From assembly GCF_938028825.1 (NCBI RefSeq), contig NZ_CALIZP010000084.1:1-40890 (forward strand): DNA of 40,890 nucleotides. The letters are read 5' to 3'. Positions 9,145 through 16,474 of the stretch are shown one piece after another. Made by a program: the position numbers and the translations under genes. Positions within the stretch are counted from its first letter, which is position 1. Each line of letters opens with the position of its first letter. The stretch is from an uncultured Cardiobacterium sp. (GTDB lineage Bacteria > Pseudomonadota > Gammaproteobacteria > Cardiobacteriales > Cardiobacteriaceae). Under the pieces are notes generated by a model, which saw only the letters and a list, made by a program, of their open reading frames with translations, made no database searches and was not told the DNA's origin.

Positions 9145-9252
9145 TATAGTCAAACATCTAAAAAATCGTAACGGCGTTGCGTCGCCTCGCCGCACTGCTT
9201 GTACTGTCTGCGGCGACGCGCCTTGTTACGCTTTTTTATCCATTCAACTATA
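9145..9252. repeat. Correia-like element, copy 1
   Basis: A 108-bp element bounded by inverted termini TATAGT...ACTATA. The core includes GGCGTTGCGTCGCCT and TTGTACTGTCTGCGGC, which closely recall the core of the Neisseria Correia repeat (CREE) as I remember it. An almost identical copy in the opposite orientation lies at 10187-10294. Homology extends about 15 bases past the terminus here (CTTGGGATTGGTAT). Confidence 0.8.
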
Positions 9253-9299
9253 TCCCTTGGGATTGGTATCAATCGCCGCCCGGCGGCAAAGGAAAAAGA

Positions 9300-10151
9300 A
9301 TGTACGACATAGAAGTCGCGAGCGGACACACCCCGCGCCTCTACCCGGCGGGCGAAGCACAAGGCTACGCCCGCGTCATCATCCCCGAAACCTGGGTACA
9401 CGCCGCGCCCGACGCCGCCGCTGCCCGCCTCAGCCAGTACACCTATGGCGAACCGCTGCGGCTTTATGCACAAAGCGGCGACTACCTCCACGCCCAGTCC
9501 CTGCGCGACCAATACAGCGGCTGGGTGGCACTTGCTGCCGTCGAAATCCTCACCGCAGCCCCCGCCTGCACCCACATCACCACCGCCATCGCCCCCATCA
9601 CCGCCGAACCCGACCTGAAAAGCCCCTACCGCACCGCCCTGCCGCCGGACGCCTGCCTGACCATCACCGCCGAAGCGGGCGACTACCTGCAACTCGAAAG
9701 CGGCGGCTGGCTGCACCGCCGCCACACCGCCCCCGCCGACAACATCACCGACCCCATTACCGCCGCGCGCAGCCAGCTGGGGCGCAGCTACCTGTGGGGC
9801 GGACGCGGTCTCGCCGGGCTCGATTGCTCCGCCCTCAGCCAATGGGCGTACCGCCGCGCCGGACGCAACATCCCGCGCGACAGCGACCTGCAAGAAATGT
9901 ATCTGCAAGAACACCACAAACGCGTTGACCTCGGCAAACTGGCGCGGGGCGACCTCCTTTACCTGCCCGGCCACGTCATGCTTGCCGCCGACCCCTACAC
10001 CGTAATCCACGCCAGCGGCCACCACATGCGAGTCGTCAGCGAAAACCTCGCCGACGCCATCACCCGCTGCAAAAAACAGATGGGCGAACGCTATCGCCTG
10101 CGCGCCTACCGCTGGGACGCGAAAGAGCCTTTCGTACACGTCTTCGACTGA
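9300..10151 (+). CDS. NlpC/P60 (C40) cysteine peptidase with SH3-like N-terminus
   Basis: A 283-residue protein with two bacterial SH3-like regions (about 20-80 and 95-142) and a C-terminal NlpC/P60 domain. The catalytic Cys176 is in GLDCSALSQWAYRRAG, the first His is His225 in GHVML, and a further His follows at 237 in IHASGH. Such enzymes cut peptidoglycan peptides, often gamma-D-glutamyl-diamino acid bonds. From the ATG at 9300 (GGAAAAAG upstream) no signal peptide is present, which would suggest muropeptide recycling in the cytoplasm. An upstream in-frame ATG at 9177 lies inside the Correia-like element and would add a hydrophobic, signal-like leader. The gene sits between two inverted copies of that element. 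Confidence 0.85.
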   Translation: MYDIEVASGHTPRLYPAGEAQGYARVIIPETWVHAAPDAAAARLSQYTYGEPLRLYAQSGDYLHAQSLRDQYSGWVALAAVEILTAAPACTHITTAIAPITAEPDLKSPYRTALPPDACLTITAEAGDYLQLESGGWLHRRHTAPADNITDPITAARSQLGRSYLWGGRGLAGLDCSALSQWAYRRAGRNIPRDSDLQEMYLQEHHKRVDLGKLARGDLLYLPGHVMLAADPYTVIHASGHHMRVVSENLADAITRCKKQMGERYRLRAYRWDAKEPFVHVFD

Positions 10152-10186
10152 AACGGCAGAACCCCATGAATACCAATCCCAAGAAA

Positions 10187-10294
10187 TATAGTTGAATAGA
10201 TAAAAAAGCGTAACAAGGCGCGTCGCCGCAGACAGTACAAGTAGTACGGCAAGGCGACGCAACGCCGTTACGATTTTTTAGATGTTTAACTATA
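10187..10294. repeat. Correia-like element, copy 2 (inverted relative to copy 1)
   Basis: A 108-bp element with TATAGT...ACTATA termini; its reverse complement is nearly identical to 9145-9252. With copy 1 it forms inverted repeats about 0.9 kb apart around the C40 peptidase gene. Confidence 0.8.
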
Positions 10295-10296
10295 TT

Positions 10297-10350
10297 GGGA
10301 ATGAGACAAGGCGGCGAACCGAAGGCCGTACAGACCGTACGGCGCAGGTT
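10297..10350. repeat. Partial Correia-like element
   Basis: The stretch GGAATGAGACAAGGCGGCG and what follows matches the arm of the element that begins at 40829, but the element is cut short before a second terminus. It abuts copy 2, suggesting nested insertion or decay. Confidence 0.55.
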
Positions 10351-10409
10351 TTCATAAAGCCCCGCCCGGTGGTCCCGGCATTTCCGCCGCTTGGCGTGTT
10401 CGTGGGTTT

Positions 10410-11063
10410 TCACCCGTTCAGGCGGCGCAGGGCGGCGGCGATTTGTGTGCGGGCGTCGTTTGCGTCTGCCGGGCGTAGGGTGTTTTGCCCGTCATGGTGG
10501 ACGAGGGTCGGCAGGTCGCGCAGGTAGGTTTCGATGTCGTGCGCTTTGAGCAGGCGGCCATGCAGGTCGTAGCCGACGTTGAGCAGGCGGCCGGGCAGCG
10601 GCGCGAGGCGGTCGTGCACGTGGCCGTAGAGGTGGTAGCGGCCTTTGCCGCAGCCGTCCCATTCCTGAATCGGATAATGGAAGAGCATCAGCGGCTGGCT
10701 GCAACCGTCGCAGGTGATTTGCCGGTATTGTGCGATGGAGGCGAGCAGCGGTCTGCCGTCGGCTTTCGCGGTGTGGAGGAAATAGTCGCGGTTTTTGCCG
10801 ATGACTTCGTCGTGGTTGCCGAGGATGAGGTGGTGTTCGCCGTTCAACTGATGCAGGAGGCGGGCGATGCTCGCGACGTCGCGGGCGAAGGAGAGGTCGC
10901 CGAGGTTATAAACGGTATCTTCCGGCGCGACGGTCGCGTTCCATTGGGCAATCAGCGACGCGTCCATTTCTTTGATGGAGGCGTAGGAGCGGAACTGCGG
11001 GCAGAATTTCATGATGTTTTTGTGCGAGAAGTGCAGGTCGGAGGTGAAGAAGGTGGTGGGCAT
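10410..11063 (-). CDS. Calcineurin-like metallophosphoesterase (RNA-repair locus)
   Basis: A 217-residue single-domain phosphoesterase with the canonical metal motifs: FFTSDLHFSHKNI (D-x-H) near residue 5, NLGDLSFARD (GD) near 51, LILGNHDEV (GNHD) near 78, then LFHYPIQEW and YHLYGHVHD (GHxH). The ATG at 11061-11063 has GGAAACACC upstream; a longer open frame exists but reads through a REP-like palindrome. It is the last gene in the minus-strand series starting at the Y RNAs. Family members act on phosphodiesters, nucleotides or proteins. In this setting a 2',3'-cyclic phosphodiesterase or 3'-phosphatase role in RNA end healing is my inference, by analogy with the phosphoesterase module of bacterial Pnkp. 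Confidence 0.85.
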   Translation of the reverse strand: MPTTFFTSDLHFSHKNIMKFCPQFRSYASIKEMDASLIAQWNATVAPEDTVYNLGDLSFARDVASIARLLHQLNGEHHLILGNHDEVIGKNRDYFLHTAKADGRPLLASIAQYRQITCDGCSQPLMLFHYPIQEWDGCGKGRYHLYGHVHDRLAPLPGRLLNVGYDLHGRLLKAHDIETYLRDLPTLVHHDGQNTLRPADANDARTQIAAALRRLNG

Positions 11064-11100
11064 GGTGTTTCCGGAAGCTTCGTCGTAAGGGGAGCGGCGT

Positions 11101-11122
11101 AGGGCGGGCTTCAGCCCGCCAT
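11101..11122. repeat. REP-like hairpin
   Basis: A perfect 8-bp palindrome, GGCGGGCT-TC-AGCCCGCC (11103-11120), lies in the gap between the metallophosphoesterase gene and the upstream helical-protein gene. Confidence 0.7.
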
Positions 11123-11172
11123 TTAGATAAGTTTCGCGAGGATGTATTTTTGCATAGGGTTCTTTTTCGTTT

Positions 11173-11853
11173 TCAGTTTTTATAGAAGGTATTGGCAATG
11201 TCGGATAGTTGCATGGGCAAGCAGTCTAAATACGATTTCTGAAGATTGATGAGGTGTTGCATGATTTCCCTATTCTGCGTCATATCGCCAGCTATCATGC
11301 AACATAGCGCTTCCAGGCCATTAGAGCTTTGCATAATTTGAATCATACCCATAATTGGATAGCCCTCTTTTTTTCTGTTAAATGCCAACATTCCACTATG
11401 AACATAAGAGTTCGACATTTTATTCAATTGTCTGAATTCTCGAAGTTTTTCAAGTAATTCATTAGGTACGATACCTTTTCCCACCCCTATAGACAGTTCT
11501 TGCAGAATATCAGTAATGGTTGGTGTACTGTTATTGACACGATTGACATTTTCTTCATTCAGAGATTGATGCCATTTGTCAATAATGTGGTCTTTCGCAA
11601 CCCAGTATATCCATGCTGCTTTTAGTGTGGCTTCGTATTGCAGGCGCAGCAGGCTGGTTGCCGAGATATAGCAGTTATTGACGGCCAATAGATGGATGCT
11701 TTCGCCATGTTCTGTCGCTATATCCAGTAAAGTCAGCGCTGCCAATATGCGTTTTTCTGTCTCTTCGGTATAAGGCACTTCTGGGATTTTGCGGTGCAGT
11801 GCTTCGCGGAACTCCAGCGATTTGGCGTAAAACTTTTTGAATCCGGTGTCCAT
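11173..11853 (-). CDS. Helical protein, possibly DUF6988/HEPN-like
   Basis: A 226-residue, almost wholly alpha-helical soluble protein. The pattern TALLDIATEHGESIHLL with ATSLLRLQYEATLKAAW and a later SNSYVHSGM recalls the DUF6988/DUF5677 class of HEPN-related proteins often found near defence and RNA genes. The classical HEPN nuclease motif R-x4-6-H is not obvious. GC content is lower than in its neighbours, which suggests later acquisition. It lies 91 bases after the RNA ligase stop and 109 before the metallophosphoesterase start, both gaps holding a REP-like hairpin. Function is unknown; a link to RNA cleavage or sensing is only suggested by context. Confidence 0.7.
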   Translation of the reverse strand: MDTGFKKFYAKSLEFREALHRKIPEVPYTEETEKRILAALTLLDIATEHGESIHLLAVNNCYISATSLLRLQYEATLKAAWIYWVAKDHIIDKWHQSLNEENVNRVNNSTPTITDILQELSIGVGKGIVPNELLEKLREFRQLNKMSNSYVHSGMLAFNRKKEGYPIMGMIQIMQSSNGLEALCCMIAGDMTQNREIMQHLINLQKSYLDCLPMQLSDIANTFYKN

Positions 11854-11904
11854 GGGTTGTCCTTTGGGTTTTTGCTTTGTGCAGGGTTCGTGATTGATTT
11901 GCTC

Positions 11905-11930
11905 GGCGGGCTGAAGCCCGCCCTACGAAC
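11905..11930. repeat. REP-like hairpin
   Basis: A perfect palindrome, GGCGGGCT-GA-AGCCCGCC (11905-11922), is followed by CTACGAAC. On the minus strand the unit reads GTTCGTAGGGCGGGCTTCAG, the same as the units at the right end of the window. Confidence 0.75.
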
Positions 11931-11944
11931 TGCCAAGCGGTTTG

Positions 11945-13354
11945 CTAAATGTTATTCCGCAGGTATGCCTGGATGTAGGCAATTTTTTCCAACTCGGCCA
12001 TCGCCTTGAAGATCTCGCGGTTTTCTTTGAGGTGGTCAATCAGCGGGTAGTATTCTTCGTCCACGTGTTTTTTATCCAGTTTGTGGTTGAGGTTTTTTTC
12101 GTTGCTGCGTCCCAGGAATTTGGAGATGAGGTAATACGGCGATTTGAGTTTGCAGAGCATTGCTTTGCTTTCGCCGTCGAAGACCATGTAACCCTCGTGT
12201 TCGACAGTTTTCAGTTTTTCTTTGAGTGCGCCGAAGGTCAGGTTTTCCAGGAGCGGCGGGCGGTGCAGCGGTTTTTCGTGTGTCTTGTTGTAAGCGGCGG
12301 CGATGTCGTTCAGTTCGCGTTCGCTGTATTGGCGGCCGGTCGCCACGTCGATGAGGCCGATCAGGGTTTCGCCCAGTCTTTCTTTGATGATGTGCACGTC
12401 GTCGGCGTCGGTGATTTCAAAGAGGAAGGTGTGATTGGGGTAGGCGCGGAAGAGGTCTTCGTATGGTTGGCAATGCGCGCGCGTCAGGTCGGCAAAGCGG
12501 CTGTCCAGCGAGCCGGTGGTGGAGTAGAGCACTTGATGGTTGTGGTTTCCTGTGTCGCCCGCGCGCGCCACATAGGTGCAGCAGCCGAGGAAGCCGTTGA
12601 TTTTTTGCACGGCTTCGACGGGGTGGTCGTCGGCAAGGTGCAGCGGGTAACGGCTGTTTTTGGCGGTGCGTTCGCTGTAATTGAAGACTTTTTTGAAGGG
12701 GCGGACGATGATGTTGTCGTCGTCATCCAGGATGATGCCGCGCATTTCCAGTAGGGCGTCGTCAAAGCGGTTTTCGTAGAAGACGCTGCGCGCGTATTTG
12801 AGGACGCGCAGGGCGGGATAGCGCGCGGATTTTTTCGCGATGTAGTCGCGGTGGCCGCCGCGCAGGTAGGCGGCGGTGGCGGCGTCCATCGGTTTTGTCG
12901 GCGGCACATCTTCTTCGTCACGCAGGCGGTTGTGGTTCAGGCGGACGTAGGCGGCGAGTACGTCGGCTTCGCGCACGCCGTGCTGGTTCGGGTAGAAGTT
13001 GTGCAGGCGGTAGGTCTCGGTCGTGAATTTGTGTTTGCGCGCGAGGCGCAGCAGGTGGATGCAGGCGGCGGCTTTCTGGTTGGTGTTGGAGTTGATGATG
13101 AGGATGTGCTCGTGCGGGTGGGCGCGGCCGCGTTCGCAGGCTTTCTGCATCATGGCGAGACCTTGTCGTTGTGCGGCGTCCACCGCTTTGCCGGAGAAGC
13201 GGTATTCACCGTTTTCGTCGGTCATGAGCAGGTCGTTTTCGATGTGGACGATGTGCGCGTTCGGGTATTGTTTTTGGAAGGCAGCGATTTGCGCGTGGGC
13301 GAAGGTGGTTTTGCCGGAGCCCTGGTGGCCGCGCAGGAGGATGAATTTTTGCAT
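11945..13354 (-). CDS. Polynucleotide kinase - Rnl1-type RNA ligase fusion
   Basis: A 469-residue two-domain RNA repair enzyme. The N-terminal P-loop kinase has Walker A GHQGSGKTT (residues 9-17), an acidic HIENDLLM segment (about 38-45) and IINSNTNQ (about 86-93), similar to the 5'-OH kinase of T4 Pnk. The C-terminal half has T4 Rnl1-like ligase motifs: MRGIILDDDDNIIVRPFKKV (near 205-223), motif I KINGFLG with the expected AMP-accepting Lys251, motif III FLFEIT (Glu313), motif IV EGYMVF (387) and motif V LCKLKS (402-404). It would phosphorylate 5'-OH RNA ends and join them to 3'-OH ends. The ATG at 13352-13354 starts directly before the kinase strand; an upstream TTG adds 18 residues without homology. 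A separate phosphoesterase lies downstream. The family call is firm; the RNA substrate is inferred. Confidence 0.9.
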   Translation of the reverse strand: MQKFILLRGHQGSGKTTFAHAQIAAFQKQYPNAHIVHIENDLLMTDENGEYRFSGKAVDAAQRQGLAMMQKACERGRAHPHEHILIINSNTNQKAAACIHLLRLARKHKFTTETYRLHNFYPNQHGVREADVLAAYVRLNHNRLRDEEDVPPTKPMDAATAAYLRGGHRDYIAKKSARYPALRVLKYARSVFYENRFDDALLEMRGIILDDDDNIIVRPFKKVFNYSERTAKNSRYPLHLADDHPVEAVQKINGFLGCCTYVARAGDTGNHNHQVLYSTTGSLDSRFADLTRAHCQPYEDLFRAYPNHTFLFEITDADDVHIIKERLGETLIGLIDVATGRQYSERELNDIAAAYNKTHEKPLHRPPLLENLTFGALKEKLKTVEHEGYMVFDGESKAMLCKLKSPYYLISKFLGRSNEKNLNHKLDKKHVDEEYYPLIDHLKENREIFKAMAELEKIAYIQAYLRNNI

Positions 13355-13755
13355 GGGGTTCTTTGTGGGTTTTCGGTTGTTATGGAAGGTGGGTTTGGGA
13401 CGCTCCAAGCGGTGTAATTGCCGGGTTTTGTTGTTTTTTAACGGGTTGAAGCCCGCACTGCGCGAATGCAGGTTTTCCCCGCTTGGCGGGTTTATGCGGC
13501 GTAACGGTTTCCCGCGCCTCCCTCCCTCGTGATTTCAGGCCGATGTCCGGTTGTATGGGTACGTTGTGTGTGTCGCTGTTGTGCTGCTGGATAAGTGATG
13601 TTGGGCAGTCGTTGTACGGTGTTACGGTAGCCCGCTACCAGCTCCAATTGCTTTTAAGGGTTTGACATCCACGTCCCGGAATCACTACTGAAACGGTTAT
13701 GCCGCGTGTGTTCTCATGTTGTTTGGACGGCGGGCTGAAGCCCGCCTTGCGGTGT
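13355..13755. other. 401-bp gap with REP-like palindromes
   Basis: No gene is seen. The gap holds a weak REP-like palindrome at 13442-13456, a perfect one at 13729-13746 and a short hairpin GGTAGCCCGCTACC near 13627-13640. It separates the ligase gene from the DIP1984-family gene in what otherwise looks like one transcription unit, so an internal promoter or RNA processing here is possible. Confidence 0.5.
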
Positions 13756-14226
13756 TTATTGTCCTTCTTCTGCCGCGATGTCGTTGTCCCAGTTCGCTTG
13801 CTGGATGCGGATATCCAGTTCGCGACAGTGTTTGGCGACGTCGTCCGCTTCACGACGCAGGGCACGGATGTCCACGGCGGCGAGGGTGCGGATTTCGCTG
13901 CGGCTGTAGCGGGACTGATCCGCCATCGCAGCGTCCGCGACTTTGCCGAGCATGGCGTGTTCGGCTTTCAAGCGGTCGCGCTCGGCCAGCGCCGCCAGCA
14001 TGGTGGTACCGTCGGCGAGGGTCACGTTGTGGTTGGCGCGGTTGATGGCGACGATAAGACGGGTCAGCGCCGCCGCACTGCGGCGGTAGTCGGTGAGCAG
14101 ATCCTGCGGGTCTTCGGCAGGCGCTTCGCCTTCCTGGTATTGGGCGTTTTGTTGCAGGCGGGCGGCAAGTTGCGCCAGTTTGCGTTGCAGGTCGGCGCGT
14201 TCGATAAGGGCTTGGGCGAGTTTCAT
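13756..14226 (-). CDS. DIP1984-family protein
   Basis: A 156-residue, strongly charged helical protein, predicted as coiled coil over most of its length. The N-terminal MKLAQALIERADLQRKLAQL, the EGEAPAEDPQDLL segment, the INRANHNVTLADG segment and the SRYSRSEIRTLAAVDIRAL segment match what I know of the DIP1984 family (DUF6847). The molecular function is not established. It lies 86 bases after the RHH gene and before the kinase-ligase gene, in the same direction, so it is a plausible accessory component of the RNA repair locus. Confidence 0.8.
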   Translation of the reverse strand: MKLAQALIERADLQRKLAQLAARLQQNAQYQEGEAPAEDPQDLLTDYRRSAAALTRLIVAINRANHNVTLADGTTMLAALAERDRLKAEHAMLGKVADAAMADQSRYSRSEIRTLAAVDIRALRREADDVAKHCRELDIRIQQANWDNDIAAEEGQ

Positions 14227-14312
14227 GGGGTTCCTTTCAGGCGAATGTTATGGTTGCGGGGGTTTTGTTCTCGTCAGTTTTTTGTTTTCCGATGCTGCGT
14301 CAAGCGGCGTAG

Positions 14313-14606
14313 TTACGGGGTTTTGTCGCTGCGCGGGTTGTCCAACCCCAACCCCTCCCCCAATGGGGGAGGGGCTTTTGGGTCGCGCTCAAATTCGATG
14401 TCTATTTCTGCGGCGGGATGGTAGCCACCGAGGGCTTCCGCGATGGTGATTTCTTTCGGCGCTGCCGTTTCGTTTTGTCGGGTGATGTAGTGGCGCATGA
14501 AGTCGCGCAGGACTTCGGCGGGGTCGAGGTGTTTTTGTGCGGCGGCGCGGTTGAAGGCTTGTTGCAGGGCGTCGTCAACGCTGAAGGTGTAGTGGTTTTG
14601 GGTCAT
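14313..14606 (-). CDS. Small ribbon-helix-helix (antitoxin-like) protein
   Basis: A 97-residue protein whose first 45 residues resemble an RHH DNA-binding domain of the RelB/DinJ type: a beta strand (HYTFSVDDAL), a helix (QQAFNRAAAQK), a turn (HLDP) and a helix (AEVLRDFMRHYI). It could act as a transcriptional repressor or antitoxin; no partner toxin of a known type is adjacent. The last 25 residues are encoded by a GC-rich perfect palindrome (14352-14374), so the native C-terminus may have been replaced by repeat sequence. It sits between rsr and the DIP1984-family gene. Confidence 0.6.
   Translation of the reverse strand: MTQNHYTFSVDDALQQAFNRAAAQKHLDPAEVLRDFMRHYITRQNETAAPKEITIAEALGGYHPAAEIDIEFERDPKAPPPLGEGLGLDNPRSDKTP
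14352..14374. repeat. GC-rich palindrome inside the RHH gene
   Basis: A perfect 10-bp stem, CCCCTCCCCC-AAT-GGGGGAGGGG, is followed on the plus strand by CTTTT. A related 7-bp palindrome lies in the nrdB-nrdA gap at 18539. Confidence 0.7.
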
Positions 14607-14725
14607 GAGTGTTGTCCTTTTTTGCTGTGCTGTGGGTACTTTATGTTGTCCCGCCTGTGGGGGCAATGTTGCCACTGCCCCCTTTCGTCGCGGCGGGACG
14701 CGCAAGCGGGGGAAGGGTTTTGTCG

Positions 14726-16291
14726 TCATGCTGCCTGCCGCAGCAGCTCGACGGCTTCGATGTGGCGCACCCAGTGGTCGTCGCCGCTGTTTTGCGCCGC
14801 GAAGTCGCCCAGCAGGCTGAAGACGTGGTCGCTGAAGCCGCCGATGTTGAGGATGTCCGTGCGGTTTTTGGTCTGCGCGGCGGTGTACGGCTGGATGTCG
14901 ATGCAGACGAGTTTCGCCTGCGGGCAGCGCCGTTTCAGGGTGTCCCATTCGGCGAGCAGCGCGCTTTTCTGGCCGCGATGCTGGTCCGCCCAGGATTCGT
15001 TGTCCGAGACGAGGATGACCATATCGACGCGCGCTTTTTCGCGGTTGAGCAGGGAAAGCGGCGCGCTGCACGCGGTGCCGCCGCCACCGATGCCCGCCAG
15101 TTTTTCGGCGTTGGTCATGATGCTGTCGCGCGGGTTGAGGCGGATGTTCACCGTGGTGATTTCAAACGGGATGACGCGCGCCTGCGGGTTGTGGCGCAGC
15201 ACGGCGGCGCCGATGAGCGCGGCGACGTCGATGCAGCGGGTTTTTCCCGTTCCGCCCGCGCGGTAGCCGCTGACCGGGCTGTGCATGGAGCCGGAGACGT
15301 CCGGGCAGACGACGATGTTGCCCGGCAGTTGCGGCACGTTTTGCACGGCGGTTTCCATCGCGTCCTGCAAGGCGTCGCGGATGGCGCCCGGCATGGCGTC
15401 GCCGGCGGCCTGCCAGGTGGTCAGCAGTTGGTACGGCATGACGCGGGCGCGGCGGATGGCGGCCGGGTCGCGCAGTTTGGCGGCGACGCGGCGGATGTGT
15501 TTGTCTTTGCCGAAGACACCGTGGCGCGCGAAGGTGTTGAGGTTCTGCCGCACTTGCTGCCAGGAGCCGTCCGCCGCGATTTGTGTCCAGGCGCCGCAGC
15601 CGAGATCGAGCGCGGTCAGCATCTGGAAGGGCACCGGCGGCAGCGCGCCGCACCGTTCGCGTTTGTAGGTTTCAAAGGCAGCGGTCAGCGGCGGCAGGGC
15701 GGCGGCGGCGTAGGGTTTGCCGATGAGCCAGGCAAACCAGGCGGCACGCCAGGCGTCATGCGGCTGCGGATGCACCATTTTCACCACGTCTGCCAGCGAG
15801 GAGTTGTTGCCGATGGCGGCGTTGAGCAGTTGCTGTTCGCTAGCGCGGTTCAGCCAGTTTTGGATGAGTTTTTTCGGGCGGGTGCCGAAGGATTTGCGCC
15901 CGGCGACGCCGCTGCGCACGATTTGCGCGAAGTTGCGCAGCATTTTGCCGCTGTCGATGACGCGGTCGAACACCGCCGCGCACAGCGCCACATCGCGCGC
16001 CGCCAGCACCGCCAAAAGCAGCGCGGGCATGTCTTTCATGTAGCCGCGCTCGCGGGCGTAAATTGCGGTTTTGGCGAGAAATTCGGGGGAAACGGCGCGG
16101 GCGAGGTCGAGCACTTGCGCCAGCTGCATTTCCGCGCTCGCGTAGTAGGTGCTGTTCAGGCAGCCGGTGGCGGCGAGCTGCGCCAGTTGCTGCGCCGGCG
16201 TTTGCGTGTAGGCGCGGCCGCCCGCTTCGTTATAGGTATCAGTGGCAGTTTGTTTTTGTTTGTGCGATTGAAACAGTTTGAAATTGGCCAT
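14726..16291 (-). CDS. rsr: Ro60/Rsr-type TROVE and vWA domain protein
   Basis: A 521-residue RNA-binding protein related to the Ro autoantigen. The first about 310 residues form the TROVE HEAT-repeat ring (for example EFLAKTAIYARERGYMKDMP near 70-90), which binds Y RNA on its outer surface and RNA ends in its hole. The C-terminal vWA domain has an intact metal site: DVSGSM (331-336), a Thr at about 406 in GGGGTACS, and the VSDNES Asp at about 430. Bacterial Rsr works in RNA quality control with Y RNAs and exonucleases. AAGAGGA lies upstream of the ATG. The whole 5' flank encodes tandem Y-like RNAs, strongly supporting the call. It is the first protein gene of the repair locus. Confidence 0.93.
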   Translation of the reverse strand: MANFKLFQSHKQKQTATDTYNEAGGRAYTQTPAQQLAQLAATGCLNSTYYASAEMQLAQVLDLARAVSPEFLAKTAIYARERGYMKDMPALLLAVLAARDVALCAAVFDRVIDSGKMLRNFAQIVRSGVAGRKSFGTRPKKLIQNWLNRASEQQLLNAAIGNNSSLADVVKMVHPQPHDAWRAAWFAWLIGKPYAAAALPPLTAAFETYKRERCGALPPVPFQMLTALDLGCGAWTQIAADGSWQQVRQNLNTFARHGVFGKDKHIRRVAAKLRDPAAIRRARVMPYQLLTTWQAAGDAMPGAIRDALQDAMETAVQNVPQLPGNIVVCPDVSGSMHSPVSGYRAGGTGKTRCIDVAALIGAAVLRHNPQARVIPFEITTVNIRLNPRDSIMTNAEKLAGIGGGGTACSAPLSLLNREKARVDMVILVSDNESWADQHRGQKSALLAEWDTLKRRCPQAKLVCIDIQPYTAAQTKNRTDILNIGGFSDHVFSLLGDFAAQNSGDDHWVRHIEAVELLRQAA

Positions 16292-16315
16292 GGTACTTGT
16301 CCTCTTAAATGTTGA

Positions 16316-16374
16316 TGGCGACGAGTCGGGGCAGGACATCGGTTTTCAGGATGTAGTCCTGCCGGCATTCGCCA
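16316..16374 (-). ncRNA. Miniature Y-like hairpin (module E) in the rsr leader
   Basis: A 6-bp basal stem (16374-16369 with 16321-16316), an asymmetric internal loop AUGCC / 8 bases ending in CUCG, and an 8-bp stem (16363-16356 with 16337-16330) repeat the architecture of modules C and D. The tRNA-like part is replaced by a short capped loop. It ends about 24 bases before the rsr start codon. If Rsr binds it, it could serve in feedback on rsr translation; that is inference. Confidence 0.6.
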
Positions 16375-16474
16375 GATGCGCCGTGCTGCACGGCAGCGTG
16401 ATCCTGCGGGTTGCCGGATGCCCACAACGGGCAATCCTGCATACGAAACGGTCAGGTAACCCGCCAAGCCACAG
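16375..16474 (-). other. Structured spacer between Y-like RNAs D and E
   Basis: No gene. It contains a perfect hairpin GCCGTG-CAG-CACGGC and the weaker pairings TGCCC/GGGCA and TTGCC/GGCAA. It may be a decayed further module, but the conserved AUGCC internal loop is not evident. Confidence 0.4.

Noticed and set aside
9177..9299. Upstream start for the C40 peptidase, giving a signal-like leader
   Set aside because: As the default start I prefer 9300, since the extension lies wholly inside a mobile repeat and has no ribosome site. It is kept as a finding only.
13406..13408. TTG start for the kinase-ligase gene
   Set aside because: It would add 18 residues with no kinase homology. The ATG at 13352-13354 lies directly before the first kinase strand.
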